Source of the DNA: Flavobacteriaceae bacterium MAR_2009_75
Lineage (GTDB): Bacteria; Bacteroidota; Bacteroidia; Flavobacteriales; Flavobacteriaceae
Direction: 5' to 3'
DNA: 64,000 nt
Assembly (NCBI GenBank): GCA_002813285.1
Contig: PHTZ01000001.1
Location: 4,339,501-4,403,500 of the forward strand
Shown: in pieces, positions 19,175-28,580 of the stretch
Layout of the letters: each line of letters begins with the position of its first letter
How positions within the stretch are numbered: the stretch's first letter is position 1
The notes under the pieces: generated by a model
Database searches by the model: none
Told to the model about the DNA's origin: nothing
The model's input: the letters and a program-made list of their open reading frames with translations, nothing else
Position numbers and translations under genes: made by a program

Positions 19175-20647
19175 ATGGATTCATTTGTAAATTTCTTTAG
19201 AGATAATGTTTGGCTCATCATTTTAGGGGTCAATTACATTTTGGTACTCGCCCTTTGCGTTTTTATTCTTCTCAAGAATAAGAACCCCGTCAAAACGCTT
19301 TCTTTTCTTTTTGCTTTAGCGGTTTTACCAGTTCTTGGTTTAGTCGTCTATTATTTTTTTGGGCAGGATTATCGAAAATCTAAAATTTTCGAAAAAAAAT
19401 ACCTTTTAGATAATGACAGAATTAAAGCATGGCGCAAAGATTTTAAACTAGATCAAGAAGAACGGGAAGATTTCGAAGAAACTTTTGGCAACGGTATTTT
19501 CAAGATATACAAATTGCTGAAGAACAATGAGAAAGCTGTACTCACTTTCGATAATGATGTTGAGATATTAATAAACGGTGAGAACAAGTTCGAAAAACTT
19601 CGAAAAGATTTAAGAGGCGCAAAGAAACATATTCATATAGAGTATTTTGTGCTTTTCGATGATAAGCTAGGAGCAGAACTTATCGATATTCTATGTGAAA
19701 AGGCAAGGGATGGTGTAAGTGTTAGATTGATCTATGATGATGTAGGCAGTGATATCTCAAGAAAATACAAAAGAAAAATGAATGCTGCAGGGGTAGAGCA
19801 TTACCCTTTTATGCCCGTGTTATTCTCTAATTCGACCAGTAAGCTTAATTATAGAGATCACCGTAAAATTGTAGTAATTGATGGATGCATCGGCTATGTT
19901 GGCGGAATCAACCTTGATCAGAAATATGATAACTCATATAAAAACGAACGGTATTGGAGAGATACACACCTGAAGCTGAAAGGTGGTTCAGTAGGTGCCT
20001 TGCAATCTTCGTTTTTGTTAAGTTGGAATTTTGCTTCTAAAAACGAATTGCAAATTGATGAACATTTATTTCCTAAAGCAAAGCCTGAATCACAAGATCC
20101 AGTAGCAATTCAAATAGCAGCTAGTGGACCTGATACAGATTGGGCGAACATTATGGAAGCTATATTTTGCGCCATGTCTTCTGCACATAATCGTATTTAT
20201 CTTACTACGCCATATTTTATGCCTAATGATGCTATTCTCACGGCTCTGACGACAGCAGCACGAAGTGGAATTGATGTGCGGGTAATACTTCCCTACGAAT
20301 CTGATTCTTGGGCTGCCCAGTACGCTTCTGATTCTTACATCGAGCAGTGTTTGGAATCTGGAATTAAATTATACAGGTATTGCAAGGGTTTTATACATGC
20401 GAAAACCATGATTGTAGATAACATGTTTTCATCGGTAGGTACAGCCAATCTTGACTATCGAAGTTTCGCTTTGAATTTTGAAATCAATGCCATGATTTAC
20501 AACAAGAGAATAAATCAAGAGATGGCCGACATCTTCATCGCTGATTTAGAAGATTGCGAAGAGGTCGAGCTAGAACGGTGGAAAGATAGAGGCATCCGCA
20601 GAAAGCTTAAAGAGTCGTTCAGTAGACTTTGGGCTCCGTTACTTTAA
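19175..20647 (+). CDS. cls: Cardiolipin synthase (phospholipase D family)
   Basis: 490 residues. Two N-terminal membrane helices (about 12-33 and 41-62) are followed by two PLD domains with HxKxxxxD motifs: DHRKIVVIDG (His229, Lys231, Asp236) and HAKTMIVDN (His408, Lys410, Asp415). Both are followed by the GG/GT-x-N motif (GYVGGINLD, GTANLD). This is the ClsA-type layout, joining two phosphatidylglycerol molecules into cardiolipin at the inner membrane. Stands alone after a 113-bp spacer; the small DUF4870 gene follows in the same direction. Confidence 0.92.
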   Translation: MDSFVNFFRDNVWLIILGVNYILVLALCVFILLKNKNPVKTLSFLFALAVLPVLGLVVYYFFGQDYRKSKIFEKKYLLDNDRIKAWRKDFKLDQEEREDFEETFGNGIFKIYKLLKNNEKAVLTFDNDVEILINGENKFEKLRKDLRGAKKHIHIEYFVLFDDKLGAELIDILCEKARDGVSVRLIYDDVGSDISRKYKRKMNAAGVEHYPFMPVLFSNSTSKLNYRDHRKIVVIDGCIGYVGGINLDQKYDNSYKNERYWRDTHLKLKGGSVGALQSSFLLSWNFASKNELQIDEHLFPKAKPESQDPVAIQIAASGPDTDWANIMEAIFCAMSSAHNRIYLTTPYFMPNDAILTALTTAARSGIDVRVILPYESDSWAAQYASDSYIEQCLESGIKLYRYCKGFIHAKTMIVDNMFSSVGTANLDYRSFALNFEINAMIYNKRINQEMADIFIADLEDCEEVELERWKDRGIRRKLKESFSRLWAPLL

Positions 20648-20783
20648 GTAAATTACTATTGGGGCAAAATCCACATTGTTTTTCCCATTGCTATTTCTGT
20701 GAAGGCTTACGGCTCAAGATGATAATTGTAACATTTTCTGCTTTTATTCGTCATATAGTTGTACATCTTAAAACAATCAAAAA

Positions 20784-21149
20784 ATGGAAATCATCAATCA
20801 AAACAAAACATTAGAAACAAATAATCAATTATTGGTCTTGACGCACCTTTCGCAATTGCTAACTTATGTTACGGGCTTCGGTGGTCTTTTGGCTCCATTG
20901 GTTATATGGTTGACTTCAAAAGATTCTGTGGCAGGTATGGATGAGCATGGAAAAGCAATTGTCAATTTTCAATTGAGTATGTTGCTTTTCACGATATTGA
21001 GCATACCGGCAATTCTTTTGCTAGGCTTGGGTATTCTTAGCCTAATCTGTATTGGAATAATTGCTTTTATATTACCTATCGTAAACGCCGTAAAAGCGAG
21101 TAATGGAGAATCGCCCAGTTACTTTATGACGATTCGTTTTTTATCGTAG
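20784..21149 (+). CDS. DUF4870 membrane protein
   Basis: 121 residues with three hydrophobic segments: about 26-45, 63-87 and 88-108. The opening LVLTHLSQLLTYVTGFGGLLAPLVIW and the following KDSVAGMDEHGKAIVNFQLS (cut here to NFQLS) are characteristic of DUF4870. It is a widespread small membrane family of unknown role, about 110-130 residues. The 136-bp spacer before it shows no convincing promoter. A clear terminator follows. Confidence 0.82.
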   Translation: MEIINQNKTLETNNQLLVLTHLSQLLTYVTGFGGLLAPLVIWLTSKDSVAGMDEHGKAIVNFQLSMLLFTILSIPAILLLGLGILSLICIGIIAFILPIVNAVKASNGESPSYFMTIRFLS

Positions 21150-21167
21150 CGATCATTTATAGAACAT

Positions 21168-21205
21168 AAAAAAGCCTTGATATTTAAGTTTATCAAGGCT
21201 TTTTT
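21168..21205. terminator. Bidirectional terminator between DUF4870 and dnaN
   Basis: Stem AAAAAAGCCTTGATA / TATCAAGGCTTTTTT with a nine-base loop, flanked by A and T runs on either side. Serves both convergent genes. Confidence 0.92.
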
Positions 21206-21228
21206 GATTTGATATGTGTATTTTCAGA

Positions 21229-22347
21229 TTAGCTATTCAGCATAACGGGCATAACCAACATGGTCACATTTTCACCTTCATCCAATCCATCTATTGGGGT
21301 CAAGATACCTGCTCTATTGGGCAGGCTCATTTCAAGTGATACATCATCAGAATTCAAATTGTTCAACATCTCTGTCAAGAAACGGCTATTAAATCCTATT
21401 TGCATATCATCACCTTGATAAGAACAAGTTAATCGTTCTTCCGCTTTGTTGCTATAGTCAATATCCTCGGCTGAAATATTGAGTTCTGCACCCGCAATTT
21501 TCAACCGTATTTGGTGGGTGGTCTTATTTGAGAATATGGCCACACGCTTAACTGAACTCAAAAATTGGGTTCTAGAGATGGAAAGCTGATTGGGGTTTTC
21601 TTTAGGAATAACAGCTTCGTAATTAGGGTATTTTCCATCTATGAGGCGGCAAATCAATTCTGTATTCTCAAAACTGAATTTTGCGTTACTGTCGTTATAT
21701 TCTATAAGCACATCAGATTCACTCCCAGCTAAAATACCCTTCAGTAAAGTCAAAGGTTTCTTGGGCATGATAAACTCTGCAACCTGAGATGCCGTTACAT
21801 CGCTGCGCTGATATTTTACCAACTTATGTGCATCAGTCGCTACGAAGGTTAAACTTTCCGTAGAAAACTGAAAGAATACTCCGCTCATTACTGGTCTAAG
21901 ATCATCATTACCGGCGGCAAAAATAGTTTTGTCGATTGCCGTTGCCAAGATATCGCCCATCAGGGTAGTTGAACTTGGGCTTGCCAGTTCAACAGCTTTT
22001 GGAAACTCGGCCCCATCAGCATATGCCAAGGCATATTTACCGTGGTTCGAGCTAATTTCGACGGTGTTGTTGTCTTCAACCACAAAAGTCAGGGGTTGCT
22101 CTGGAAAAGTCTTTAGAGTTTCCAGTAGTAACTTGGCAGGCACTGCTATGGTACCTTCATTATCGGAATCAACATTGAGTACAGAGCTCATTGTAGTTTC
22201 TAGGTCAGAAGCGGAAACCGTAAGTTTGTCTTGCTTCAGGTCGAACAAGAAGTTATCTAAAATAGGCAGGGTGTTACTATTGTTGATGACACCGCCCAAG
22301 ACCTGCAGCTGCTTTAAGAGATAGGTGCTCGATACTATGAATTTCAT
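21229..22347 (-). CDS. dnaN: DNA polymerase III subunit beta (sliding clamp)
   Basis: 372 residues, the usual length. Opening MKFIVSSTYLLKQLQVLGGV and the end MLVMPVMLN are the clamp hallmarks, and three clamp domains can be followed through ATDAHKLVKY in the second. It dimerises into a ring that tethers the replicative polymerase to DNA. Unlike many bacteria, there is no neighbouring dnaA or recF; the next gene is gldG. A perfect -7 element lies upstream at 22434-22441. Confidence 0.97.
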   Translation of the reverse strand: MKFIVSSTYLLKQLQVLGGVINNSNTLPILDNFLFDLKQDKLTVSASDLETTMSSVLNVDSDNEGTIAVPAKLLLETLKTFPEQPLTFVVEDNNTVEISSNHGKYALAYADGAEFPKAVELASPSSTTLMGDILATAIDKTIFAAGNDDLRPVMSGVFFQFSTESLTFVATDAHKLVKYQRSDVTASQVAEFIMPKKPLTLLKGILAGSESDVLIEYNDSNAKFSFENTELICRLIDGKYPNYEAVIPKENPNQLSISRTQFLSSVKRVAIFSNKTTHQIRLKIAGAELNISAEDIDYSNKAEERLTCSYQGDDMQIGFNSRFLTEMLNNLNSDDVSLEMSLPNRAGILTPIDGLDEGENVTMLVMPVMLNS

Positions 22348-22433
22348 AGGAAGACTGTTATTTCAATTTTGTGGGATATATTGTTCTCTTTTGTCTCTAA
22401 AAGTATATGAAATACCTCAAATTACAAGACAAA

Positions 22434-22441
22434 CAAAGATA
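22434..22441 (-). promoter_or_regulatory. -7 element TATCTTTG upstream of dnaN
   Basis: A perfect TAnnTTTG on the minus strand, 86 bp before the ATG. A second, closer candidate (TACTTTTA) also exists, so the exact start is uncertain. Confidence 0.45.
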
Positions 22442-22480
22442 TTTGAATTGTGCTTTTTACCGAAACAAACTTATTAACAT

Positions 22481-24145
22481 CTATTGGCCGTATTTTCGCT
22501 TTCTATAGTAGTTGAACACAAACCCAAAAAGTAGGGTCAATGCCACTGGAAGCCCAATATTCAGTAGTTGCCACTTGGTTTTTTGTTCTGTAATCTTCTT
22601 AGAATCCAAGATAGGAATAGTTACTTTTTTGTTTCGAATGTTTATAAGTCCGTTATCATCGAGCAAGTAATTGATGCTATTCAATAAAAATTCTTTGTTG
22701 CCGTAGTAATTATTCGTCCATTTATCATAACCCAGTTCTAAAGGGCGACCATTTTTAATCTGATTTTTGATCAGGTCGCCATCGGAAATAACGAGCATAT
22801 GGTTTTCTTCACCTATCTCTTTGGTACCTATTAATTTTAAAGGCTTTAAACGATTTTTAAATGCAGAACTGAACTTGCCTGATATAAGTACGGCAAGTGG
22901 TTTGTTACCATTGTTATATTCTTCCTTTACGGGCGGTGTATTAATAATGTTAAGGTCAATCTGTTTGGGGGTGCCCTCTATACGAGATAGAGGAGAGCTG
23001 CTCAATAGAATTTCTTTTTCGTAAGGATTTGCCAAGGTGTCTATCGAATTGGCAAATTGAAAACGGACTGCCTCTAAATTATTTACTATCGGATGGTCAT
23101 TTTTGGAGAAAACCATTGGATGGTAATACCAAGGTACAGGATTGTATTGTGAGTCGTTGCCTTCACCGGAAGCAAGTACAATTTGGGTAAAATACATGTC
23201 GTTTACCAGATCAGCGTTCAATCTAACGCCATACCGGAAGAAAAAGTCTGTCAAATTTAAATTTGAGGGTAGCGCAATAGCATTGCCTTGTTTGTTTAAG
23301 AGGCTATCCAACTCCATGTTCACCTGATCGATAAGCCAGACCGATTTTCCACCGTTAACAATGTATTGATCCATTACATATTTTTCCTCATCGGTAAAGG
23401 CTTCGGTCGGTTTCGCGATTATCGCGAGATCATAACCTTTCAATTGATCCAATGTTTTCTGCGGGTTTGTCACGACGGAATCCAATGTTATTGCCCCAAT
23501 ATTGTAATATTCACGAATACTGGTCAAAAAATCGGCTAGATAGATATCATCTAGCTCACCGTTACCTTTGATTACTGCTATTTGTTTTTTTTCTTTGATA
23601 TTGATTTTGGCTAAAGCATCCGTAAAGGCATACTCTAACTGTTGTACCGAATTATTGACCCGTTCTTCTGAAGTAGCGCCCAGCTTATTTTTTAACAAGG
23701 GTACCTTAACCGTTTTATTATCATGGTTTACCAAGGCCCATGGAAAAACGATTTCTCGTGACATCTTACCATTTTCTTCAACGGTTATTTGCGCGGGGCG
23801 CAAACCTAGGCCTTGCAATTCAGCCATTACGCTTTCCGTTTGTGATGCATCTTCAAGAGGATTGACAAAATTGAATTTAATATTGTTGTTTTCTGAGGCG
23901 AACTCTTCGAGAAGTTGATCGGTTTCCTTTTTGAGTTTGGCAAATTCAGGAGGTAGATTTCCATCAAGTAGCACATCGATGATAACAGGTTTTTCAAATT
24001 CGGCAGCTATGGTTTTAGCCTGGTTTGAAAGGGTGAACCTTCTATTTTCCGTAAGGTCGAAACGGGCATAGACGAGGTCGGCGAGAATATTTATGGCGAG
24101 CAAAACAGCTAGGGCGATACCTATGGAAACAAAGAATTTCTTCAT
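22481..24145 (-). CDS. gldG: Gliding motility-associated ABC transporter substrate-binding protein GldG
   Basis: 554 residues from the ATG at 24145, which shares one base with the gldF stop (TGATG); an in-frame TTG just before it is not needed. There is an N-terminal membrane helix (about 5-24), an extracytoplasmic ABC-type 'GldG' domain and a C-terminal helix with basic end (FNYYRKRKYGQ). The opening DLVYARFDLTENRRFTLS is typical of the family. With GldF and GldA it forms an ABC complex linked to flavobacterial gliding in F. johnsoniae; the ATPase gldA is not in this window. Confidence 0.93.
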   Translation of the reverse strand: MKKFFVSIGIALAVLLAINILADLVYARFDLTENRRFTLSNQAKTIAAEFEKPVIIDVLLDGNLPPEFAKLKKETDQLLEEFASENNNIKFNFVNPLEDASQTESVMAELQGLGLRPAQITVEENGKMSREIVFPWALVNHDNKTVKVPLLKNKLGATSEERVNNSVQQLEYAFTDALAKINIKEKKQIAVIKGNGELDDIYLADFLTSIREYYNIGAITLDSVVTNPQKTLDQLKGYDLAIIAKPTEAFTDEEKYVMDQYIVNGGKSVWLIDQVNMELDSLLNKQGNAIALPSNLNLTDFFFRYGVRLNADLVNDMYFTQIVLASGEGNDSQYNPVPWYYHPMVFSKNDHPIVNNLEAVRFQFANSIDTLANPYEKEILLSSSPLSRIEGTPKQIDLNIINTPPVKEEYNNGNKPLAVLISGKFSSAFKNRLKPLKLIGTKEIGEENHMLVISDGDLIKNQIKNGRPLELGYDKWTNNYYGNKEFLLNSINYLLDDNGLINIRNKKVTIPILDSKKITEQKTKWQLLNIGLPVALTLLFGFVFNYYRKRKYGQ

Positions 24146-24876
24146 CAACGGTTCATGTTTTTTAACTGCAAAAGCGTTAGAAAGAGAAAAAATGCCGTAA
24201 CTGAGATAAAGTATAATAAATCTCTCGTATCTAGAACACCTAAAGAAATACTTTCGAAATGCTGTTTCATGCCCAGACTTTTGATGATTAAGGAAGTTTG
24301 ACCATCAGTCAATAGGGTCGATATACCTTCAAAACCATAGAATAGGATAAAGCAGAGTATCACACCGGCAATAAAGGCAACAATCTGATTGTCTGATAAT
24401 GTGGATGCAAAAATACCTATTGAGGTATAACAAGACATTAATAAAACGGTACCGAAATAAGAGCCCATTACCGGACCCGAATCGAGATTGCCCTCGGTAG
24501 TGCCAAGTTGAGAAACTGCATAAACATAGATAATAGTTGGTAGCAGGGCGATTATACCTAAAGTCAAGGTGCCCAAGAATTTACCCAATACGGTTTCTGA
24601 AACTGATATCGGTTTTATGAACAAGAGCTCTAAGGTGCCCAGCTTACTTTCTTCTGAAAAGCTTTTCATAGTAATAGCTGGTATCAAAAAGAGAAACACC
24701 CAAGGGGCCAATAAAAAGAAATTGCTCAAATCGGCAAAACCATAATCAAAGATATTGAACTTACCTTTAAAGACCCATAAAAAAAGACCGTTCAATGTTA
24801 AGAACAGACCTATTACCAAATAAGCAATAGGTGAGGTGAAAAAAGATTGTATTTCGCGTTTAAATATGGCGAGCAT
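24145..24876 (-). CDS. gldF: Gliding motility-associated ABC transporter permease GldF
   Basis: 243 residues with six membrane segments. The opening LAIFKREIQSFFTSPIAYLV and the AITMKSFSEESKLGTLELL loop identify the ABC-2 permease family as seen in GldF. Translationally coupled to gldG by a one-base overlap. The pair is the usual flavobacterial arrangement. No gldA nearby. Confidence 0.92.
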   Translation of the reverse strand: MLAIFKREIQSFFTSPIAYLVIGLFLTLNGLFLWVFKGKFNIFDYGFADLSNFFLLAPWVFLFLIPAITMKSFSEESKLGTLELLFIKPISVSETVLGKFLGTLTLGIIALLPTIIYVYAVSQLGTTEGNLDSGPVMGSYFGTVLLMSCYTSIGIFASTLSDNQIVAFIAGVILCFILFYGFEGISTLLTDGQTSLIIKSLGMKQHFESISLGVLDTRDLLYFISVTAFFLFLTLLQLKNMNR

Positions 24877-25016
24877 GGCAGGTTTCTTAATTCTGTAATC
24901 TACAATACAAAAATCAATGTTTCAGCAAAAATATAGATGATTTCTGTATTGGTGGTTTTAAACATAAACCACCAAATTTAATAACATTTTATAATCTGCA
25001 ATCAGAATCTCGAAAC

Positions 25017-25847
25017 TTACATAAAATTGATGGTTACCGTATCGCGGTAATCAAGCCCAAGAAGGGTAGAGGCACCACCGACGGTATTCAGATCACTTTT
25101 ATATATAGCCAGTTCTATATACTTTGCAGAATTATACAAGGCCAAAAGATCTCCGGCACCTTTTCTTTGACCTTTTTCAAGGTCAAAATTTATAATATCA
25201 CTGTATTTATTGTGAATTTTTTTCACCTTGGTGTTTCTAGCGGTGAGTTCAAAATCGCGGCCTTTTCGATAAGCTTCAAAGAAATTCTTGTGAATATTGG
25301 TCACCACATTACCATAGTTGTCAATGTAGATAACATTACCAATAATTTTGTTGCCATTATCACTTACAGTGGGTGTAAACTCACGCAGGTCTTTGAGCGT
25401 ATCGAAAGGCTTCCCAACTACCTCTAGAGTGCCGCCACGGGCAATATGGCAGGCTACCTGAACGAATACATCCATAACGGGAAAAGAGCCATGTAGCGGA
25501 TTTGGAATATTTACCTGTACTATTTTTTCTGGTTTTTTCTCTGATATAATCAAACCGATAACCCCATTATTGGCACTTATAAAATAATGACCGTCTACAT
25601 GAACGATTACATGTTGGTTTTCGGGGGTCGGTTCAGAGTCAACACCCACAATATGTATAGTGCCTTCGGGAAAACTTTTATAGGAATTCTCTAAGATGTA
25701 AGCACATTCTTGAATGTTAAACGGACTTACGTTATGTGAAATATCAACAATTTTTACATCGGGAAGTTCTTTGTAAATCGTTCCCTTTAAGGTGCCGACA
25801 AAGTGATCTTTAAGTCCAAAATCTGTAGTTAGTGTAATTATTGCCAT
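25017..25847 (-). CDS. SAM hydroxide adenosyltransferase (DUF62 / chlorinase-fluorinase superfamily)
   Basis: 276 residues. ITLTTDFGLKDHFVGTLKG at the N terminus, VDISHNVSPFN and GVDSEPTP are signature segments of the DUF62 family, which hydrolyses S-adenosylmethionine to adenosine and methionine. Chlorinase and fluorinase members are distinguished by small loop changes that I cannot assign here, so the hydroxide-adenosyltransferase (the common bacterial form) is the default. Cytoplasmic. Divergent from the PhoH-family gene. Confidence 0.85.
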   Translation of the reverse strand: MAIITLTTDFGLKDHFVGTLKGTIYKELPDVKIVDISHNVSPFNIQECAYILENSYKSFPEGTIHIVGVDSEPTPENQHVIVHVDGHYFISANNGVIGLIISEKKPEKIVQVNIPNPLHGSFPVMDVFVQVACHIARGGTLEVVGKPFDTLKDLREFTPTVSDNGNKIIGNVIYIDNYGNVVTNIHKNFFEAYRKGRDFELTARNTKVKKIHNKYSDIINFDLEKGQRKGAGDLLALYNSAKYIELAIYKSDLNTVGGASTLLGLDYRDTVTINFM

Positions 25848-25974
25848 GCAGCAATGTTGATATGTTTTTAGTTAGGCAAACTGAATTTTCGTTAAGTTTG
25901 TTAAACAAAATTAGGACAAAAAAACAGCCAAGCGAAATAAATATAGCGAGGCTTTAATTTTAACACCTTTCTTC

Positions 25975-26928
25975 TTGAACGAACTCATACTAGAACTCAC
26001 CGAGATAAGCCCAAGAGAGTTTTTTGGCCAGGGAAACCAAAATATAGACCTCCTAAAGAAATATTATCCGAAACTGAAGATTGTCGCAAGGGGCAATAAG
26101 ATAAAAGTATATGGAGATGAAGAACTTTTAGAAGAGTTTGATCGACGTTTTGATATGCTTACCACTCATTTCGCTAAATACAATAAGCTTGATGAAAATG
26201 TTATTGAGCGGGTATTGACCAGCGAAACATCATCAGACTACGAATCTCCGGCCAATAGTGGAGAAGTACTTGTACACGGTGTAAGCGGGCGTCTCATTAA
26301 GCCACAAACGGTGAACCAACGCAAGTTGGTTGATGCCGCCAAGAAAAATGATATGGTTTTTGCCATCGGTCCTGCAGGAACGGGTAAAACCTATACTGGC
26401 GTTGCTCTGGCCGTAAAGGCCTTGAAAGAGAAGCAAGTCAAAAGAATAATTCTTACTCGACCCGCGGTAGAGGCCGGGGAAAATCTTGGTTTTTTACCTG
26501 GTGACCTTAAAGAAAAACTAGATCCCTACATGCAACCCTTGTATGATGGTCTTCGTGATATGATTCCCGCTGAAAAATTGGCTCATTTGATAGAGAACGG
26601 TACCATTCAGATTGCTCCATTGGCTTTTATGCGAGGGCGTACATTAGACAATGCCTTTGTTATTTTAGATGAAGCCCAGAACACTACCCATGCACAAATG
26701 AAAATGTTCTTGACACGTATGGGCAAAAATGCAAAATTCTTGGTTACGGGTGATCCCGGTCAAATCGATTTGCCTCGACGAACCATTTCGGGGCTCAAGG
26801 AAGCTCTGTTGATATTGAAAAATACCGATGGTATTTCTATTGTTTATTTAGATGACAAAGATGTTATTCGTCATAAACTGGTCAAAAAAGTTATCGACGC
26901 TTATAAAACAATCGAGCATCAAAATTAA
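25975..26928 (+). CDS. PhoH-family ATPase
   Basis: 317 residues. It starts at a TTG (25975); no ATG or GTG occurs upstream in frame near enough, and NELILELTEISPREFFG is the normal start of flavobacterial homologues. Walker A is GPAGTGKT (132-139) and Walker B VILDEAQNTT. PhoH proteins of this length pair an N-terminal KH-like part with a RecA/helicase-like ATPase and are implicated in RNA turnover and ribosome maturation through YbeY. Here the neighbours are purC (38 bp downstream) and DUF62. Confidence 0.93.
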   Translation: MNELILELTEISPREFFGQGNQNIDLLKKYYPKLKIVARGNKIKVYGDEELLEEFDRRFDMLTTHFAKYNKLDENVIERVLTSETSSDYESPANSGEVLVHGVSGRLIKPQTVNQRKLVDAAKKNDMVFAIGPAGTGKTYTGVALAVKALKEKQVKRIILTRPAVEAGENLGFLPGDLKEKLDPYMQPLYDGLRDMIPAEKLAHLIENGTIQIAPLAFMRGRTLDNAFVILDEAQNTTHAQMKMFLTRMGKNAKFLVTGDPGQIDLPRRTISGLKEALLILKNTDGISIVYLDDKDVIRHKLVKKVIDAYKTIEHQN

Positions 26929-26966
26929 TTTCAGTCTACATTTTTATAAATATTTAAGATTAGGTA

Positions 26967-27932
26967 ATGAGCAGAACCATAATCGACACCAATTTTAATT
27001 TTCCTGGTCAGGAGAGCGTTTACAAAGGTAAGGTGCGTGAGGTGTACACTTTGGCGAACGATATTCTATTGATGATAGCAACCGATCGTCTTTCTGCATT
27101 CGATGTGGTTATGCCCAAGGGAATACCCTATAAAGGTCAGATACTGAACCAAATCGCTACCAAAATGATGGCGGCGACGGAAGATATTGTGCCCAATTGG
27201 TTGATTGCCACACCTGACCCCAATGTGGCCCTCGGTCATGCGTGTGAACCATTTAAAGTAGAAATGGTGATAAGAGGTTATATGTCTGGTCATGCCGCTA
27301 GGGAGTACAAAGCGGGAAAACGAATGTTATGTGGCGTGCCGATGCCCGAAGGAATCAAGGAAAACGACAAATTTCCTGAGCCGATTATTACCCCTGCCAC
27401 TAAAGCAGAAATGGGTGATCACGATGAGGATATTTCTAGGGCGGATATTTTAAAGAGGGGAATAGTTTCGGAAGAAGATTATATAATTCTTGAAAAATAT
27501 ACCAGAGATCTTTTTCAAAGAGGTACCGAAATTGCTGCTGAAAGAAAGTTGATTTTGGTAGATACTAAATACGAATTTGGAAAGACCCGTGAGGGTAAGA
27601 TTGTGCTCATCGATGAAATTCATACGCCCGATTCTTCCCGTTATTTTTATGCAGATGGTTATCAAGAACGTCAAGATAGGGGAGAAGCACAGAAACAACT
27701 TTCTAAAGAATTTGTTCGTCAGTGGTTGATACAAAACGATTTTCAAGGTCTAGAAGGGCAGACCTTACCTGAAATGACCGATGACTATATTGAATCGGTA
27801 TCTGAAAGGTATATTGAACTTTTCGATAACATTACCGGAACTTCTTTTGAAAAAGCTGATATTTCGAATATTCAAGAACGTATAGAAACAAATGTGCTTA
27901 ACTATCTAAAGGAGCAGGAATTAGCGCCATAG
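26967..27932 (+). CDS. purC: Phosphoribosylaminoimidazole-succinocarboxamide synthase (SAICAR synthase)
   Basis: 321 residues. [28 protein letters not shown] and the ATP/substrate segments [19 protein letters not shown] (shown to 19 residues) and [10 protein letters not shown] with [14 protein letters not shown] are hallmarks. It joins CAIR and aspartate in purine synthesis. It is the long (about 300-residue) form rather than the 240-residue E. coli form. Its 3' end overlaps the convergent exonuclease gene by 12 bp. The purL gene lies far away, so purine genes are scattered. Confidence 0.96.
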   Translation: MSRTIIDTNFNFPGQESVYKGKVREVYTLANDILLMIATDRLSAFDVVMPKGIPYKGQILNQIATKMMAATEDIVPNWLIATPDPNVALGHACEPFKVEMVIRGYMSGHAAREYKAGKRMLCGVPMPEGIKENDKFPEPIITPATKAEMGDHDEDISRADILKRGIVSEEDYIILEKYTRDLFQRGTEIAAERKLILVDTKYEFGKTREGKIVLIDEIHTPDSSRYFYADGYQERQDRGEAQKQLSKEFVRQWLIQNDFQGLEGQTLPEMTDDYIESVSERYIELFDNITGTSFEKADISNIQERIETNVLNYLKEQELAP

Positions 27933-28580
27933 TTTTTTAATCGAAAAATTTTTAGTGGATTTTAATTTTTCCACAATTTTTATAAATGCGATAGCGGTTA
28001 TGTACGCGTCGCCCAAAGCGGTGTGGCGATCTTTTGTTGAGATGTCAAATTTTTCTGCGAGTTGATCAAGGGTATATTGTTCTTGAGGTATAAGCAAAGG
28101 AGACTTTATTAAGGTTCGCTTATACAATATAGAGGTGTCCAGTACTTTGTTCTTTAGATTGGGCATACCATGGCGCTTGAGCGCTTCGTTGATCATCTTG
28201 ATGTCAAATCCCGCGTGGTGGGCTACCAATATTGAATCTTCTATAAATTCTAGAAAAAACATCAAAGCCTCAATTTCGGTTATTCTTTCCTTATTTTCCT
28301 CTTGCATTATACCATGTATTTCGATGTTCTTGGCATGATAGAAATGTTGGTCAAGGAAAACTTCAAAACTTTGATTTATGGCAATGGTGTTATTCTGTAA
28401 ATTCAGTGCCCCAATCGATAATATGCGGTCGTTATCATAATCAAATCCTGTGGTTTCAGTGTCAAGCACCACGAATCTCACCTTCTGAAGTTCGGTAGGC
28501 AGTTTTGTTTCAAATTTTGAAGCGTATTGAACCCAGAAGTCAGGAAAATTTTTTTTCCGTTTTTTGAAAAAGCTTATCAT
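27921..28580 (-). CDS. DnaQ-like 3'-5' exonuclease
   Basis: 219 residues. The three DEDDh exonuclease motifs are complete: [10 protein letters not shown] (Exo I, with Asp and Glu), [10 protein letters not shown] (Exo II) and [11 protein letters not shown] (Exo III with His and Asp). The start overlaps the stop of the CBS/DUF294 gene by four bases (ATGA). In many bacteria this pair is conserved. Probably acts on DNA or RNA 3' ends; no link to a polymerase epsilon subunit is implied. Confidence 0.88.
   Translation of the reverse strand: MISFFKKRKKNFPDFWVQYASKFETKLPTELQKVRFVVLDTETTGFDYDNDRILSIGALNLQNNTIAINQSFEVFLDQHFYHAKNIEIHGIMQEENKERITEIEALMFFLEFIEDSILVAHHAGFDIKMINEALKRHGMPNLKNKVLDTSILYKRTLIKSPLLIPQEQYTLDQLAEKFDISTKDRHTALGDAYITAIAFIKIVEKLKSTKNFSIKKLWR

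Noticed and set aside
20629-20814. 61-residue open frame after cardiolipin synthase
   Set aside because: It overlaps both neighbours in another frame and shows no domain, composition bias or promoter of its own.
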